From positions 124,001 to 188,000 of the forward strand of contig NJFT01000022.1 of the NCBI GenBank assembly GCA_002221725.1: 64,000 nucleotides of DNA. The letters are read 5' to 3'. Position numbers and translations under genes: made by a program. Numbering within the stretch: position 1 is the stretch's first letter; every line of letters starts with the position of its first letter. The notes under the pieces are model-generated. The model was not told the DNA's origin and searched no databases. It saw only the letters and a list, made by a program, of their open reading frames with translations. The DNA is from Scedosporium boydii (lineage: Eukaryota > Ascomycota > Sordariomycetes > Microascales > Microascaceae). Below, piece after piece: positions 24,116 to 36,170 of this stretch.

Positions 24116-24143
24116 GATGTTGAGGGATGTTGAGGGATGTTGA
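24116..24143. repeat. Short tandem repeat, 10-bp unit
   Basis: The unit GATGTTGAGG-like (period 10) is repeated nearly three times. Confidence 0.85.
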
Positions 24144-24308
24144 AGAAAATAAAAAGTGAGGAGAGAATATTGAGGCGGGAATGTCGAGGAGAGAATATCG
24201 AGGAGGATGCTAGAATAAGAATCGAACCCCAGCTCAGAACTTTCCCAGATAGGAAGTCGATGCCAAATCTGGCCTGGCTGATTGGATCAAATGATGTGCT
24301 GCGTGGGA

Positions 24309-24425
24309 AAGAGCAGCATTTGACGATTGACAATTTGAAGGGAAATCGCCGCCTTCGTTATTGCTTCTTGTCAATAGACGGAAGTTTCTATCTTCGATCT
24401 GTCCAGGCATTGAGGAAGGTATAAC
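24309..24425. repeat. Degenerate direct repeat R1, copy b
   Basis: Partner of 20740-20855, about 3.6 kb away in the same orientation, with many transitions between copies. Confidence 0.65.
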
Positions 24426-25018
24426 TGTAGGGGCGGCAGGAGGAGATTGGGGGTGGTTTCCTAGAGGAACTGTGGTGAGAGGGAAAACATTTAATGGGAC
24501 GATGGCGATCATCGCAAAGAAGCTGATGAAAAGAACCTGTATAACCTGGATAGCCCCTGGGAAGGAGATCCCACAAGGACGCCGACATGAAGGAACATAT
24601 AGGGTCAGGATCATAAACGTCAATATCAAAACGAAACAAGGCAAGCAATCCCGGTTACATCAAAATAGTACTGTACATGTGTGTCATTAGAACAAAGGAG
24701 TCCCCAAAACCTCAACTGCAGGACCTCCCTCCAAAAACCATCGTGATTCCGATAAAACGCTCCCCACCTAATTATTGCAACTGCTTCATGTGCCTCCATC
24801 AACTTGGCACTACTAGCTAGCTGGCTGGCTAACTCTCGAGGGAATACCCAGACGATATATAAGCAATATATTCCCCGACCGCCTCCAAAAAAAGAGAAGA
24901 AAAAAGGGAGTAGTTTGTTTCAGAAGCACCGGGGGTCACCGAAGACTTCAAGGCGAGCACCGAGGTCCTCCCAATCCTCGCTCAATGCGGGCTCATTGCT
25001 GGACAACAGCAGAGGCTC

Positions 25019-27290
25019 CTAGTCTACCTCAATCTTGTCCACCTCGGCCCGCGCCTCTTCCCACGTCTCCTTGTTCTTCTTCGCCCATTCGATTTGGCTC
25101 CGCGCATAGGCGAGCTGTCCAAGAAGTGTGGTTAGTACGCTTGGAACTAGAAGGGCAAAAAAAAGGAAAGAAAATAAAAGCGGGGAACGTGTTCAATAAA
25201 ATATGGCAGATTGTATGGTAAGGGTACAGAGGAGGGGAGGGCAGAAGCTTACCATATACCGCCGGAGGTCATCCTCCTTCTCGCGCTGGAACCTCTTCAG
25301 GTCCTGCAAAGTACTCGCGCTCGCATCCTTAACATCCTGCGCAGACGCCACCTGAGCTTGTTCAAGCTGTTCAATGCTCTCCCTCGTCTTGCTAATAAGA
25401 TCGCGACGCGTCCTCTCGGGGTCCACGTCCGCCACGCCCTGGATAGCATGGCGGATGGGCCCGAAGATCTTGTTCGTGATGGAGTTGCCGCTGGGCATCT
25501 TCCTGTGCACGGGAGCGCTGGGGGTCCGCTCCGGAACGCCCTGCCTCGCTGACGGGACCGATCCGACGCCGTGAGTGGGTGGGAAGTCGGAGTCGAACGA
25601 TTCCGCGTCGTCCTGGCTTCCGTCTCTTTGGTGTCGCGACACGGGCTCTGGAGCTGCCGAGGTCCTCCTAGGCGGAGAGGAGATTGTCTGGCTGCCACTG
25701 AGGTACTGATCGATTCTTCGAGCTTCGGCCTCGCTGTGCTCGAGCTGGTCCAGCAAAGCTTTCTTCTTGTTGAGATCCTCGTTCGTCATCTCCTGCTGAA
25801 CGCGCTTGAGAACCCGGTATCTCAGGACGCTCTTAACCACGCCCGCAAACTGCGCATTCTCCCGCATCGGCTCCGCGAAGCTGGCGCCTAGAGAACTCGA
25901 CAGCTCCTCAGTCGCAATGTACGACGAGTCCGCGGCCTGGCCGATACGCTCGATCGCCGCGCCTAGAGTCGGCGATTGTTCCGACAGCGCAAAGGCATTG
26001 TACCTAGAGCCAAGCTCGCAAAGATCTGCCGCCAAGGATGAGAGGTGGCTGAGGGTCCTTCGGTTGACCTTTTCAATGGGACCTGTAAGAAGTTGCTCGA
26101 GCTCCTTGATAGAAGCTTCGAAAGAGATGAAGTAGGGATCTAGCTCTTGCTCACTGAGCTTCTTGTTATCGGGCGGAAAGCGAGTGAGCGCTCCTCCAGA
26201 GTAAGGGTCAACATCCTGCGTAGGGGTAGCGTTCGAGGAAGTCTTCAACTTGGCGGAGCTGGCGGGTACGGGGAGGTAGTTGTGAGCGGGGGTAGGGTTG
26301 GCGGTATCGAGAGGGGGAGCCTTAAGGACAGACTTGGGGATAGACGAAATCGGATGAGAGTGAAGAACCTCACTCTATGTAGAAGAGTTGCCGTTAGCAA
26401 GAACAGAAATCTCATGCGGTAGTTGAACGGCGGGCTACAAAAACGTACCCAGCTAGCGTTAGGGTCTAGAAATCTCCACCAGACACCGTCGGTCCTCACT
26501 TGCTCCATCCTCCGGCATCTGTTAAGGAACACAGCCAGCATCCTCTTGCGCAGGTCGATAATCTGCTGGTCTTGCTTGGCATTCGTAGGGTTCGCTGCGT
26601 AGTCGGCCATCGTGTGCTTCTCCGGGATGGGTGGAATGACGAGTGTCGGATGTAACCTGGTCAGAGCATCCCTAAGTGACGCAAATTCAGAGTACCGCCG
26701 CCGGACCTCAAGATCCTATACCTCAAAGGGTTAGAAAAGGAAACCAGCCAAAGAGGGGTTATTTCGAGAAGCCGAGGTTCCTGACGTACATCAGTTCTGA
26801 TGGTATACACAATATAACGGCCGCCGTTCTCCGGGCTCTTTCCGGCATCGGTAATGAGAATGGGCAGCTCGGGATTCTCATAAAGTATCTGCTCGATGCG
26901 ACTATCGTAGCCTCCGGGTTTCCTCCGAGGAACTAGCTCCCCGCGTTCCCGAGCCGCATCCTCTTCGTCGCTATCATCGTGCGTTCCGAACGCAGCGCTG
27001 GGCGGTTCGCTATCGGTCGTCGATGTCGGGGTGGCGGGTGCATCGTATCTAGGATCTGTCGCGTCCCAGTTAGAGTCAGAACCTTCAACTTCATCATCAG
27101 AGAGCGAGATTGATTCCATCATCTTGGCGGTCGGGCCCGCTCAGGCTGGAAACGGCGCCGAGCTCCCGAGAGGGTAAACCAAGTCCGACTCACATCCTGT
27201 TGATTCTGGGGATGATGGATTGCCGGTCGGCGACAAGTCAGCTCGGGCGAAGCTGGTGCCATAGGGGTTGTTATCCTCGTCGTTCCACAT
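25019..27290 (-). CDS. snx41: Sorting nexin Snx41/Atg20 (PX-BAR protein)
   Basis: Five exons, complement of 27194-27290, 26790-27139, 26449-26715, 25253-26374 and 25019-25114, total 1932 nt and 643 residues. The start MWNDEDNNPYGTSF is characteristic of Pezizomycotina Snx41 proteins. After an acidic linker, a PX domain spans about residues 123-235, with the phosphoinositide-binding RRRYSEF motif split just after exon 2 and the conserved PPIPEKH loop. Exon 4 encodes the BAR-type coiled region (about residues 300-640), interrupted by a Ser/Pro-rich insert of about 100 residues. The last exon is LAYARSQIEWAKKNKETWEE. In filamentous fungi this single protein covers yeast Snx41 and Atg20 roles: PI3P-dependent endosomal retrieval and selective autophagy. 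The exon 1 to 2 junction has a TGAG acceptor and is the least certain; all phases agree. Confidence 0.94.
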
Positions 27291-28490
27291 GGCGAGCTCT
27301 CTCCGCCACTCTACTGGCAAGTAGGTGCAATGGGAGCGGGGTTAAAGAAACAGTCAAGCTAGGATACGAATTCCGCAGGCAACAGTGCTTCAAAGAGTGT
27401 GTTGAGATATGGAAGGTGCCTTAGTTGTAGATTGCTCCAAGCTTGCTGAATTTGGGGGCTTTGTTTTGCGATAGAAGATGTCGTCAGGGCTGACCCGGAT
27501 TCCGGTGATGGAGGTGGGACATTTGGTTAATGGGCTTGGACCAGATGCTCTGTAGGTTTGGGATGATCTGCAGGCGCTCTGTGGCAGGAGCTGTACCTCA
27601 AGGTTACTAGTACAATACTTTCAACTATTTTAGGTATATTTGCCATTTAGTACAAGGACAAACATGTGAACAGTACTTAGTATGTAGTATTGCTATAGTA
27701 TCAATTAGCCTCAGTACTTGCAGATGGGGAAGCTTGAACCTGGTGGGCAGTTGCATTTGTCCTCTGCCTACGTAACCAAGTGAATCAGTACTTGGCAATT
27801 TAAATCTAGGCAGACTCTAATGGACCCTCCGTCCACCTTTCACCCCACGCCACCTCCCAACTCTTTCACTCTGGCCTGGTGAATCCAGTTGAGGTCAACT
27901 GCAACAGAGCTTGGACAGGAGCTTGAGTCCACATCAATGATGAAAGTTGCCGAGGACAAATGGCAGCCTTTAGAGGGGAGCATATTGCAACTTCATCTCA
28001 GCACCTGAGTCTTTCTGCTCAGTGATATAGAGCTCTCACATCCAATTATCAATCAATTCTTATTGCTCCAAGGTTTAGAAGTATCAATGGATGCAAGATG
28101 AAGGGTTTCGTTTTATCATTTTCAATTCATAGACTCATTTCTCATGCTAGTACATTCCTTTGATGTCCCTCTGTCATAATCGTCCAGTTTCCTTGTACAA
28201 CCAACACCTTGAACTCCTTCCATCAAAATGGTGAAATAACACAAGAGTAGAATAGAAATCCTTCGCATGAAGAGAAAGAGGAGGAAACAGGCAACACCCC
28301 GAATGAAAGAAAGCATACTAATGACCGAGGATGAGAAAACTCGGCGTGAAAGAACAAAAGGGAAACAATTCGATGACAGGCCACCGGTCAAATGGTGACT
28401 GTGCATGAGGCTGAGACTTCAACACGCCTATTTCCAACCTCAATTGTGATTCGCCGACGCCGTCCACGACCTATACAGCCAAACCATTCT
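27291..28490. other. Intergenic, no gene supported
   Basis: Promoter side of the Snx41/Atg20 gene and 3' flank of the next minus-strand gene. AT-rich around 27600-28150, without a convincing frame. Confidence 0.5.
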
Positions 28491-29648
28491 TCAGCATTCG
28501 GAGCCAGGGGTTCCAGGGCCAGGATTTTTCAAATTACCTCGTCGGGGAGCCCGAGCCGTAGGTCGAGGAATGTTAGGCTCAGAGTACTCGTCGCTACTGG
28601 AAGACATCGACGCCGAATCTCCCGAGACGGCAGCCCGAGCGCGGCCCCTCCAGCTTCGATCCGAGGACTGGGATCGGCGGCCATTGACGACGGCGCGGGT
28701 GCTGAACGAGCTCGAGCTCGACCTCCTCATGGGCCGTAGGCTCGAGTCGTCGGACGAGTCGTTGCTGGAACTTGGCTGCCTTCCACGGGGGTAGGGACTG
28801 GGAGGACGGCCCCGGCGCTGTTGAGGCGCCTGGGGGTTGGAGCTGGCCTGAGCGCGGTTTGGGTTCGAAATGCTGCTTGCAACGCGCTTTCGCTCTTGGC
28901 TAGGCTGGGCAGCCCGGATGACTTCGTTATGGTCGGACGAATGCGAAGAAACCCGGGGAGAAGGCGTGGAGTTGAGAGGAGCCACATAGTCGAGGGGAAC
29001 AGCTTCGTTGTTCACCTTTGAGGCGCGGAGTCGAAGAGCAGCTAGGAACTTGCGGCACAAGCTCGTCCCAGTCTTCGCCCTGGTGTGAAAGGCGCGCGCT
29101 CGGCGGTTTTGCGCATTCAGCAAACGGGGATGCGGGGAGGGAGGTCGAGGGAAAGCCCGGCGACGGTTCTGTCTAAAGTGGGCACGTCCACGGGGGGTAT
29201 CCGTGTAGGGGACAGTAAGGGCAGGGCGGGGGACCGGCTGCATGCAAGGGATCTGGACCTGTGCCTGTCCGTAGTGAGGGTTCGACGTGTATCCGGAGTA
29301 CTCGGAATGGGCCGGTGGGAGCAGAGCTCGAGGGGGGCCTTGCGGCATCCCTCCATGAGGGGGAACAGCTGGGAGTGGATGCGGACGGGACAGCATCGCC
29401 TGCCTCCTTCGGGCCGGAATGTCGACCCAGTCGATGGCAAATTCGGGGTCTTGTCGGCGTTTATAACGCACATACAGACCAAGCAAGACAACTGTCACCA
29501 GCATCGTACCCACGATGCCTCCGAAAATAACACCAAATTGCTCAGGGGGGGATAAACAAGCCCAATCTAGGCATTGGTGTCTGGCAGGCTGGATGGGGCC
29601 AACAGGGCCAACAACATCCTCCTTGCGGACAATGGGGATTGGAGCCAT
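28491..29648 (-). CDS. Single-pass membrane protein with Arg/Ser-rich tail, unknown function
   Basis: An uninterrupted frame of 385 residues starting at the ATG at 29646-29648 (MAPIPIVRKEDVVGPVGP). The frame stays open a few codons upstream but without another ATG. A short N-terminus of about 45 residues leads into one membrane segment (FGVIFGGIVGTMLVTVVLLG), followed by YVRYKRRQDPEFAIDWVDIP. The rest is disordered: Pro-rich about residues 85-175, then dense in Arg, Ser and Pro with acidic Ser patches (SSSSDEYSEP). Positive residues after the membrane segment suggest N-out, C-in topology. I do not recognise a family; the conserved-looking DPEFAIDWVDIPARRR stretch just inside the membrane may be the functional part. 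Codon-level openness over 1.1 kb and the membrane segment support a real gene. Confidence 0.72.
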   Translation of the reverse strand: MAPIPIVRKEDVVGPVGPIQPARHQCLDWACLSPPEQFGVIFGGIVGTMLVTVVLLGLYVRYKRRQDPEFAIDWVDIPARRRQAMLSRPHPLPAVPPHGGMPQGPPRALLPPAHSEYSGYTSNPHYGQAQVQIPCMQPVPRPALTVPYTDTPRGRAHFRQNRRRAFPRPPSPHPRLLNAQNRRARAFHTRAKTGTSLCRKFLAALRLRASKVNNEAVPLDYVAPLNSTPSPRVSSHSSDHNEVIRAAQPSQERKRVASSISNPNRAQASSNPQAPQQRRGRPPSPYPRGRQPSSSNDSSDDSSLRPMRRSSSSSFSTRAVVNGRRSQSSDRSWRGRARAAVSGDSASMSSSSDEYSEPNIPRPTARAPRRGNLKNPGPGTPGSEC

Positions 29649-30583
29649 GGCTACACAACAGATTAGCATTTGAAAATACGCACATCATCTCTGGGCTAGA
29701 AAGCAATATACCTCGGGCGGGATTGTCCTTATCAATACTAATGGACAATGGTAATGTATAACAATGGCCTGGTGGTCCTTGTTTCCTCGAGATAGATACT
29801 CTCCTGAAGGAGTACAATGGTGAAAGGTTAGTAGGAAAGAACTCTTTTGTGTACCCTTGTTTTGGGGTGGTTAGGACTCACTACTCAATACTGGCCATCT
29901 TCCCAGAAAGATCTGAAAGAATACAAAGGCAACTAATCTGGTAGAACAGTTAGATGGATAATGATGATGGGGAGGTGATTATGGATACCAACTGTCCAGG
30001 GTGATGACGATGTTGGGATGGAAGAAAGAAGGGTGTGAGGAGGAGGAGAGGAAGGGCTCGGTGTTCATGAAGTCAAGGGTTCGGGACCAAGGAAAACAGA
30101 AGCTGGGGAACACAGAACTCGGCCTGCTGGGACTAGGTTTGTGTGTGTGAGGGCCGAGGGACCTAAGAGGCAACTAGAGCAACAAGAAGACTATGCTAAG
30201 AGAGGCAGGAGCATGGTGTCTCGTCTTGTCTCGAGAGAGCTAGATAGCTCTTTCCTTGATGGAGATCTCGAGGAACCTCAGTTGCAGTTTATAAGTTTAC
30301 ACTTGGATGCTCTACAATTGTCCGAGAGGCACTGGTACACTCATCTTCGATGTCCATCCATTCCATTGTCTTGATCTAATCTTCCGAAGCAGACTTTTAT
30401 GTAAAACTAAAAGTACAGATGAGGGATGCTCAATGTTCGAGGCTGCTCAAGAAGTTCTCTAATCTGAAAGTGCAATGTCCTCCCTTCGCATTCCTTGAAA
30501 TCTGAAAAATCCTCGAAATAATAAAGAATACACTCGAAGCCGTAGAGACTAAGAGCCAATCCATCCTTATCCTATGCGCCCTC
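29649..30583. other. 5' region of the membrane protein gene and 3' flank of ctr9
   Basis: Both neighbours are on the minus strand, so this is a promoter and leader region. No frame looks coding. Confidence 0.5.
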
Positions 30584-33500
30584 TTACTCGTCATCATCAT
30601 CGGTATCAACATCCACCATACTAGTATCCTTGGCCGATGGCTCCGCGTCATTGTCGGACTCATCGCTGGCATTCTTTGCCTCCTCGTCTTCGTCCTCGTC
30701 ACTCTCAACGATCCGGCCCCGACGGGCTCTCGATCGCCGAGTAACCTCCTCGGCGTCCTCGTCTTCATCATCACCAGCCGTCTCCGCCTTGTTATCAACA
30801 TCCATCCTCTCTTCGTCGTCACTCTGGTCGCGACCCCGGTCGTCCTCATTGTCGGAACCAGACGCCGTGGAAGACCTCTCGAGCTCCCTCTCGGCCTTCT
30901 CGACAGCGTCCTCGTCGGCATCGCCCTCCGACTCGTCGCTGTCGACAATGATCTCGGCCGACTTGAACTTGGTATTCTCCTGCTTCGTAAGCCTCCGCCT
31001 CCTCTTCGCGGGACGCTCGCCCTCGGATCCGCTGTCCGACTCGGCCCTCTCCTTCTTCTTCTTCTTCTGCGGGGTTCGCTTAGGCTTAGGCTCGCCAGCC
31101 GCGCGAGGCGCCGGCTTCCGCTTCCTCTTGACCCGGTCGCCAGTCTCGGAATCCGTGGTCATCTCGGCTTCCATAGCCGCCTTCTCTCGTTCCATCCTGG
31201 CCTGTGCTAGCTCCGCATCCTTAGCCGAGATGGCCTCACGCTCCTTTCGGATTCGCTCTTGCCTCTCGCGTTCCGCGTCGAGTGCCTTTTGGCGCTCCTC
31301 TTCCCTTCTCTTGAGCTCCGCCTGCCTTTGCTCCATGGCCGCCTGAAGCTTCTCCTTGTTCCTGTCCTCGTACTCTTTCTGGCTCGCGATGGCCCTCTCA
31401 AGCTGCTTTCGCTGAGTGTTACGGGCCATGTTGGCACGCTGCTCAACATCGTGCTTAGGGTACGGTGTATGGGGGTGGGCGGCGATTTCATCGAGGGCCT
31501 TGATGGCAGCCTCAAGACCTTCAGCCGCCTCCTCGAGCTGTTCTACGGACCGTTGTTTCTCGGATAGGTTGTAGATGGTAGAGGCGAGCTGGATTTGGAC
31601 AAAGGCGACATTGAACTTGTAATGAACCTGGTCAGGTGCAGCCTCAAGTGCCTAGTACATCGCTCGTCAGTAAAACCTTATTGTAGTGCAATTGCCTCGA
31701 AGTCCGGCAGCTTACCTTCTTGGCACACTCCAGAGAGGACTTGTACGCATCGAGATCTCGATCAGTGCGACCCTTGTTGAGCCAGGTTCTTCCGAGGCAG
31801 GAGAGGATAACAGTGTCGTTCTCCTTGCCCTCTTTCGCCAACGCCGCCTCGTAGTGCTCAATAGCCTTATTGAATTGCCGAAGCTCGGCGTAGATATGAC
31901 CCAAATTGACGTGGACATGAGCGTCCTTGATGGTTTCGCGAACCTTAACCAGGATTGCCAGAGCATTCTTGAGATCCTTCTTGTCCTCAGCTAATGCAAT
32001 GGCAATGCCCATGGCAGCGTAGGCGTTCTTAGGATCCAGAGAGAGTGCCTTCTCGAAGAATTCCACCGCCTTGCTGTAGGTAGCGCTCCGTTTCTGCTTC
32101 TCCTGGTCCGTCTCACGCCGCATTTCCCTTGCCTGCGCGAGATACAAGTTACCCATACCCACAAGCGCGTATCTATCGTGCTTGTCGTAATGCTGGAGAG
32201 TGTGCTTGTAATGTCGGAACTCGGGGTCCTCGTTTAGGCTGACAGCCTTCTTCTTTGTGACCTTGCCGAGGTACCAACCGTACAGCGCCCTGACTTCGAG
32301 GTCAGTGTTGTTCTCCTGGTAGAGCTTGGCGACGGCGTCAGGTCCTTCCTTGTGGGGATTCTTGCGGAGCTTGATGTATGCAAGGCGCGTGCGCGCATCA
32401 ATGTAGTCGTCATGCCGCGCTAGCAGCCGCTCGTACACCTCAATGGCCTGATCCGTCATACCCTGGGCCTCGTAGCTGCGACCTAGGTTGAAGCTGATGG
32501 TCGTAATAAGAGAATCGGTATCAGCGTTCTCATCTTTCGAATCGATCCGGACACAAGCTCCCAGAGCAGCCTCGAACATGTCACTAGCGAGTTGGTGTTT
32601 CTCTGCCTGGGAGTAGAAACAACCAATGTTGTTCAGGAGCTGTGGGGGCAGATAAGTCCGGAGCACGGCACGGACTTCAGCATCATCCTCCTTGTCTTGA
32701 GGACGCTCAGAGTCGGGAATTTGTTTGATTTCTAATTCCTCGACTTGCTGAAGGCACTGCTGTGCCTTTTCTGGCTGATCGGTCTCGTACAGACGAGCAA
32801 GGTTGAGTAGGACGGAGGCGTCAGGGTGGAGATTCTTCTTGGGGTCCTTCCAGGCGTGGCGAACTGTTTCAAGCAGGGTAACCGCCTTCGTGATTTCAGA
32901 GGACTTGTCCTCCTTTACCTCAGCAGCCTGGTTGGCAAACACTTCCTCCGCGTAAAGAGTGCCAAGAAGAATGGTCGCCTCGTAGTTCTTGGACAATTGA
33001 ATCATCTTCTCGAGCTGCAATTTGGCTTCGCCCAAGTCGTTTCTAAGGACTGAAAGCTGAGCCGCACCGAACTTCGCTGGCAAATAACCTCTCTCTGTGC
33101 CACCCCGCGCATCATCGGCGCGACGATAGAAGTCGCTCGCTTGGTTGATGTTGCCCTCGTAATGTTCCTTCCTAGCAAGCAAATACCACCCATCACTCGC
33201 GACGGCATTAACGTCGGTGTACTGGATGGCCTTGTGCGCCAGAGTGTCGACGTTGCCAAAGGACTTGCGCGACAAGAAATAACTCGCAAATGTTGCACAT
33301 GTCAGGGGTAGGTTCTTGTCGATCTTGAAGGACTTCTGGGTGTACTCGGTCATTGCCTTCTTGTACAATCGGAGGAACTCGGCGCTGTTGGTAGGGAGGG
33401 AACCGCTGGCGTCGAGATAATAAACACCCAATAGGATGTTGGCGAATTTGTTTCCTGGATTGAGTTCTAGAGATCGCTCCCAGGCGGCGTGGGCATCGTC

Positions 33501-34295
33501 CTTGAAACCACTCTGCCAAAGACAGCAACCAATTCCGATTCTCGGGTCAGGGTCAATGAGTCCTGGCATCTTTCGAAGAACCTCTTGATATGCCGTCAAG
33601 GCCTCGGGGTATTTCTGCATGGAGTACAGAGCGCGCGCTTTGCCCATCAGTCCAAGCATGTTCTTTCCCTGCGACACCCTCAACGCGTCTTCGAAGGACT
33701 TGAGCGCCTGTCGGAGGAGTTCGGTTCTTTCGGGGTCGACCACCTTTGGTCCGCTGGAGGTAGACGGGGCCTGGAGCGATGCCTTAAGAAGCTGGAGCAC
33801 GCCACGGGCAAGGAAGAGAGGGGGAAAGGCGGGGTTAATGCGCGACGCGTCGTTGAGGGAAGAGGTGGCTAATTGAAGATAGTACTCCTTTGTCTTCGCT
33901 TCGGAAACTAGGACACCTTCGGGTGCAACGCGAGGCGCTTCGCGACTTTTGTGGAGGTAAAGCCAACATAAGGTGCAGGTCATGCTGACTCTCTCGCGCG
34001 GCGTGCTGTTCTGTAGGACCTGGCTTGCCCGGATCAGCATCTCAATGGCGTGGTCGATTTTGCCTTGTTTCGCGTAGGCCATGGCCACCGTCATCCAGTA
34101 TGTTCGCGCCGCGCCTTCGTTCTCGAGTAGTGTGCAGAGCTCGGTAGGATCATCGATCAGGACATCGAGGTTAATCTCAACGGCTTCGTCAAGCTGGTCG
34201 CCGACGGGTATGTCGATCGTCGAGGGGATATCGGAGAAACGCGCGCTGGCGAGCTCGACGCCGCCCGCGCCGTTCGTGATTCCGTTCGTCTCCAT
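30584..34295 (-). CDS. ctr9: Paf1-complex TPR subunit Ctr9
   Basis: Exons complement of 31716-34295 and 30584-31651 (64-nt intron, phase 0) encode 1215 residues, typical of fungal Ctr9. The N-terminal block (IDIPVGDQLDEAVEINLDVL then DDPTELCTLLENE) is the family start. The body is an array of tetratricopeptide repeats, e.g. GKARALYSMQKYPEALTAYQ and LGRSYEAQGMTDQAIEVYER. The second exon begins with the conserved ALEAAPDQVHYKFNVAF and continues into a long charged coiled coil (about residues 930-1010), basic clusters (KRKRKPAPR, KRRRRLTK) that may be nuclear signals, and an acidic Ser/Asp/Glu tail. Ctr9 is the scaffold of the Paf1 complex, which travels with RNA polymerase II and promotes H2B ubiquitylation and H3K4/K36 methylation. 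The ATG at 34295 begins METNGITNG, with no in-frame alternative needed. Confidence 0.96.
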
Positions 34296-34935
34296 AGCTG
34301 ATTGTCCCGCGCGTGAATGTCGTCGGTTGGGATGTGGTACTGGGAGGAGATGGATGGAAGGGGGGGGGATTGATCCCCAAGCGTTGCCGAGAAAATGGGC
34401 TCCAGAGAGATGGATTGGAGGTTTGAAATGGAGGAAAAAAAAGGATACCTGGCTACGATGGGTGGATTTCCTAAACGAGGACAGGAAATTCGTGACCCAT
34501 GTCTATCGAAGAGTGGTTGGGGGAATTGAGGAGAGAGTTAGGAGTAGGGAGTTCGAGGTCGCGAGGAAAATGGATATGGGGAAGTGGAAGTGAGGTCGGC
34601 GTCGGGAAGGCTGACTCCCCGATTTTTGGTTTGCGTCTCGAAGACGTGAAGGCGGCTGAAGTTCACCAAGTCCAAGGCCTAGGCCTACGGTGGCCCGTGC
34701 TTGAGGAATAGGCATATGAACTCGATATATGCATACATACTATATTGCAAAACAAAATATCATCCATGCCATCGAGTTAGTAAAACACACAGAATCGTAT
34801 AATTGCATATCCTCAGTAACCATGCCTTCTCCCTTGGGTATTCGCGATCCAGCCATCCAAGCCATCCTTTTTGAGAAGAAAAAAAAAGATTTCCAATACG
34901 CCTGTAAAACAATAATTCGATGGTATGAATGAAAG
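34296..34935. promoter_or_regulatory. Upstream region of ctr9 and 3' flank of the capping enzyme gene
   Basis: A 640-bp spacer between two minus-strand genes. It should carry the ctr9 promoter on its left side. No coding frame is supported. Confidence 0.45.
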
Positions 34936-36170
34936 CTATCTTCCGGGCTTCGAGTTGCGGGCTTTCCACGCATCCTTCACTCCCTTGGCAGCATTAAGCA
35001 GGTCCTGCTCAGTGACGCCGTCCTTGATACTCCGGATGACGCTTTGTAAAGTACTAATATGATTAGCTTCCGGCTTATCGTCACGGAACCGACTGACCCT
35101 CCAGCGACCCAACTCATCCAAATAGCATTCCGCCACTCGGTCATTCAGCGGGTCGCCTAGGCTGATGAGTTCTTCAAACTCTTTTTCGGATATGAACGCG
35201 TCCGCATACTTTTGGTATCGCGGTTGGGCATCCCCCATATACGCCCACAACTCCGCTCGCTCCAAAGCATGGTAATCAGTATACGGCTCGGTAATGCCAT
35301 TTGCAATATCGTCCTCGTCGGGCTCCACAGTCGGAAAGTAAAGCTTCAGGCGGCAGTCGATTGTATTCTCCTCGGGCGGCTTCCACTTGAGAATGTGAGG
35401 GTCGGTTCCGTGGCGGTAGCTTGAAGTGCGGCATGTGAATATGAGACCGTCGTTTCCGTGTTTGAGTATGGGTAGCACGTCTTTGAACATCATCTCGACT
35501 CCGTAGCTCAGTTGCATGTCCTTCATCAGGACTTCGAAAGGTTGGTATTGAAGTTCGTCGGGAAATTCCTGAAACAATCTCTTATAGGGCATGTAGATGT
35601 GATCTTTCATATATGCAAGCCGTTTGTCGAGGGGCCTCTCCATTATGTTCTTCCCATCGATGACTAGACAATCGAATAGTAGAAGGCGGGGGACCTCGCG
35701 GCCATCCTCCATGTCCATGACCAGCTCACCATCGATGAGGGTCTGAATGTGAAAGCTCTGGACACTTTGAGGTGTCGGGAAGTGGAGGCTTTTGCTGTTG
35801 ATGAACCAATACTCATTTTTTCTGTCAATGAGATAGTGTGCCTCCTTCCCAAACTCATCCTCCGTCAAGTAAAGGAGGTATCTGATGCCGTCTGACTTTT
35901 CGCAAACGAAATAACTGTTTGGAGGTTCGTCAGCAAGACCAAGCCGCTAATGTTATCATGGGTGCTATATAGAGAAAAATTCGAATCATACTCCTCCTTC
36001 TTCAATTCTTCCAGATGACTTCTGGTAAAACTGACCGGTTGCGCCCCGGGAAATGACCTCTGGTGCCTGTTCAGAAGCTGTGCGACTTCATTCCTCATGG
36101 TTAGAAGGACCTCGCCAGTTGCGCGAATGCCCGGCTCGGCAATCGACTCTATGGGACCTTCCTGGCTCAT
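34936..36170 (-). CDS. mRNA-capping enzyme guanylyltransferase (alpha subunit)
   Basis: Exons complement of 35992-36170 and 34936-35914 total 1158 nt and 385 residues, a normal size for the fungal enzyme. The nucleotidyltransferase motif KxDG appears as EKSDGIR (Lys66), the residue that carries GMP, just after the splice junction. Further superfamily motifs follow in order: IDGELVMD (motif III), GNDGLIFT (motif IV) and LKWKPPEENTID (motif V), then the C-terminal OB-fold region with GRWRVSRFRDDK near the end. The enzyme transfers GMP from GTP to the 5' diphosphate end of nascent RNA in the nucleus, on the phosphorylated RNA polymerase II tail. The start ATG at 36170 opens MSQEGPIESIAEPGI. It is divergent from the cytochrome b5 reductase gene. 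Orthologous to yeast Ceg1 (S. pombe Pce1). Confidence 0.96.

Larger units (their letters stand above)
20302..25018. other. Gene-free island with degenerate repeats and homopolymers
   Basis: About 4.7 kb without a convincing gene. It contains two pairs of diverged direct duplications, a 48-nt A run, a C17A17 tract and short tandem repeats, listed separately. The frames that exist are broken and low complexity. It lies between the F-box pseudogene and the 3' end of the Snx41/Atg20 gene. Confidence 0.6.

Noticed and set aside
24190..24240. tRNA B-box-like GGTTCGATTC on the minus strand
   Set aside because: No A box or cloverleaf can be formed around it.
24137..24424. 95-codon frame overlapping repeat R1 copy b
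   Set aside because: The matching copy at 20740-20855 has no equivalent open frame, so the openness is probably chance.
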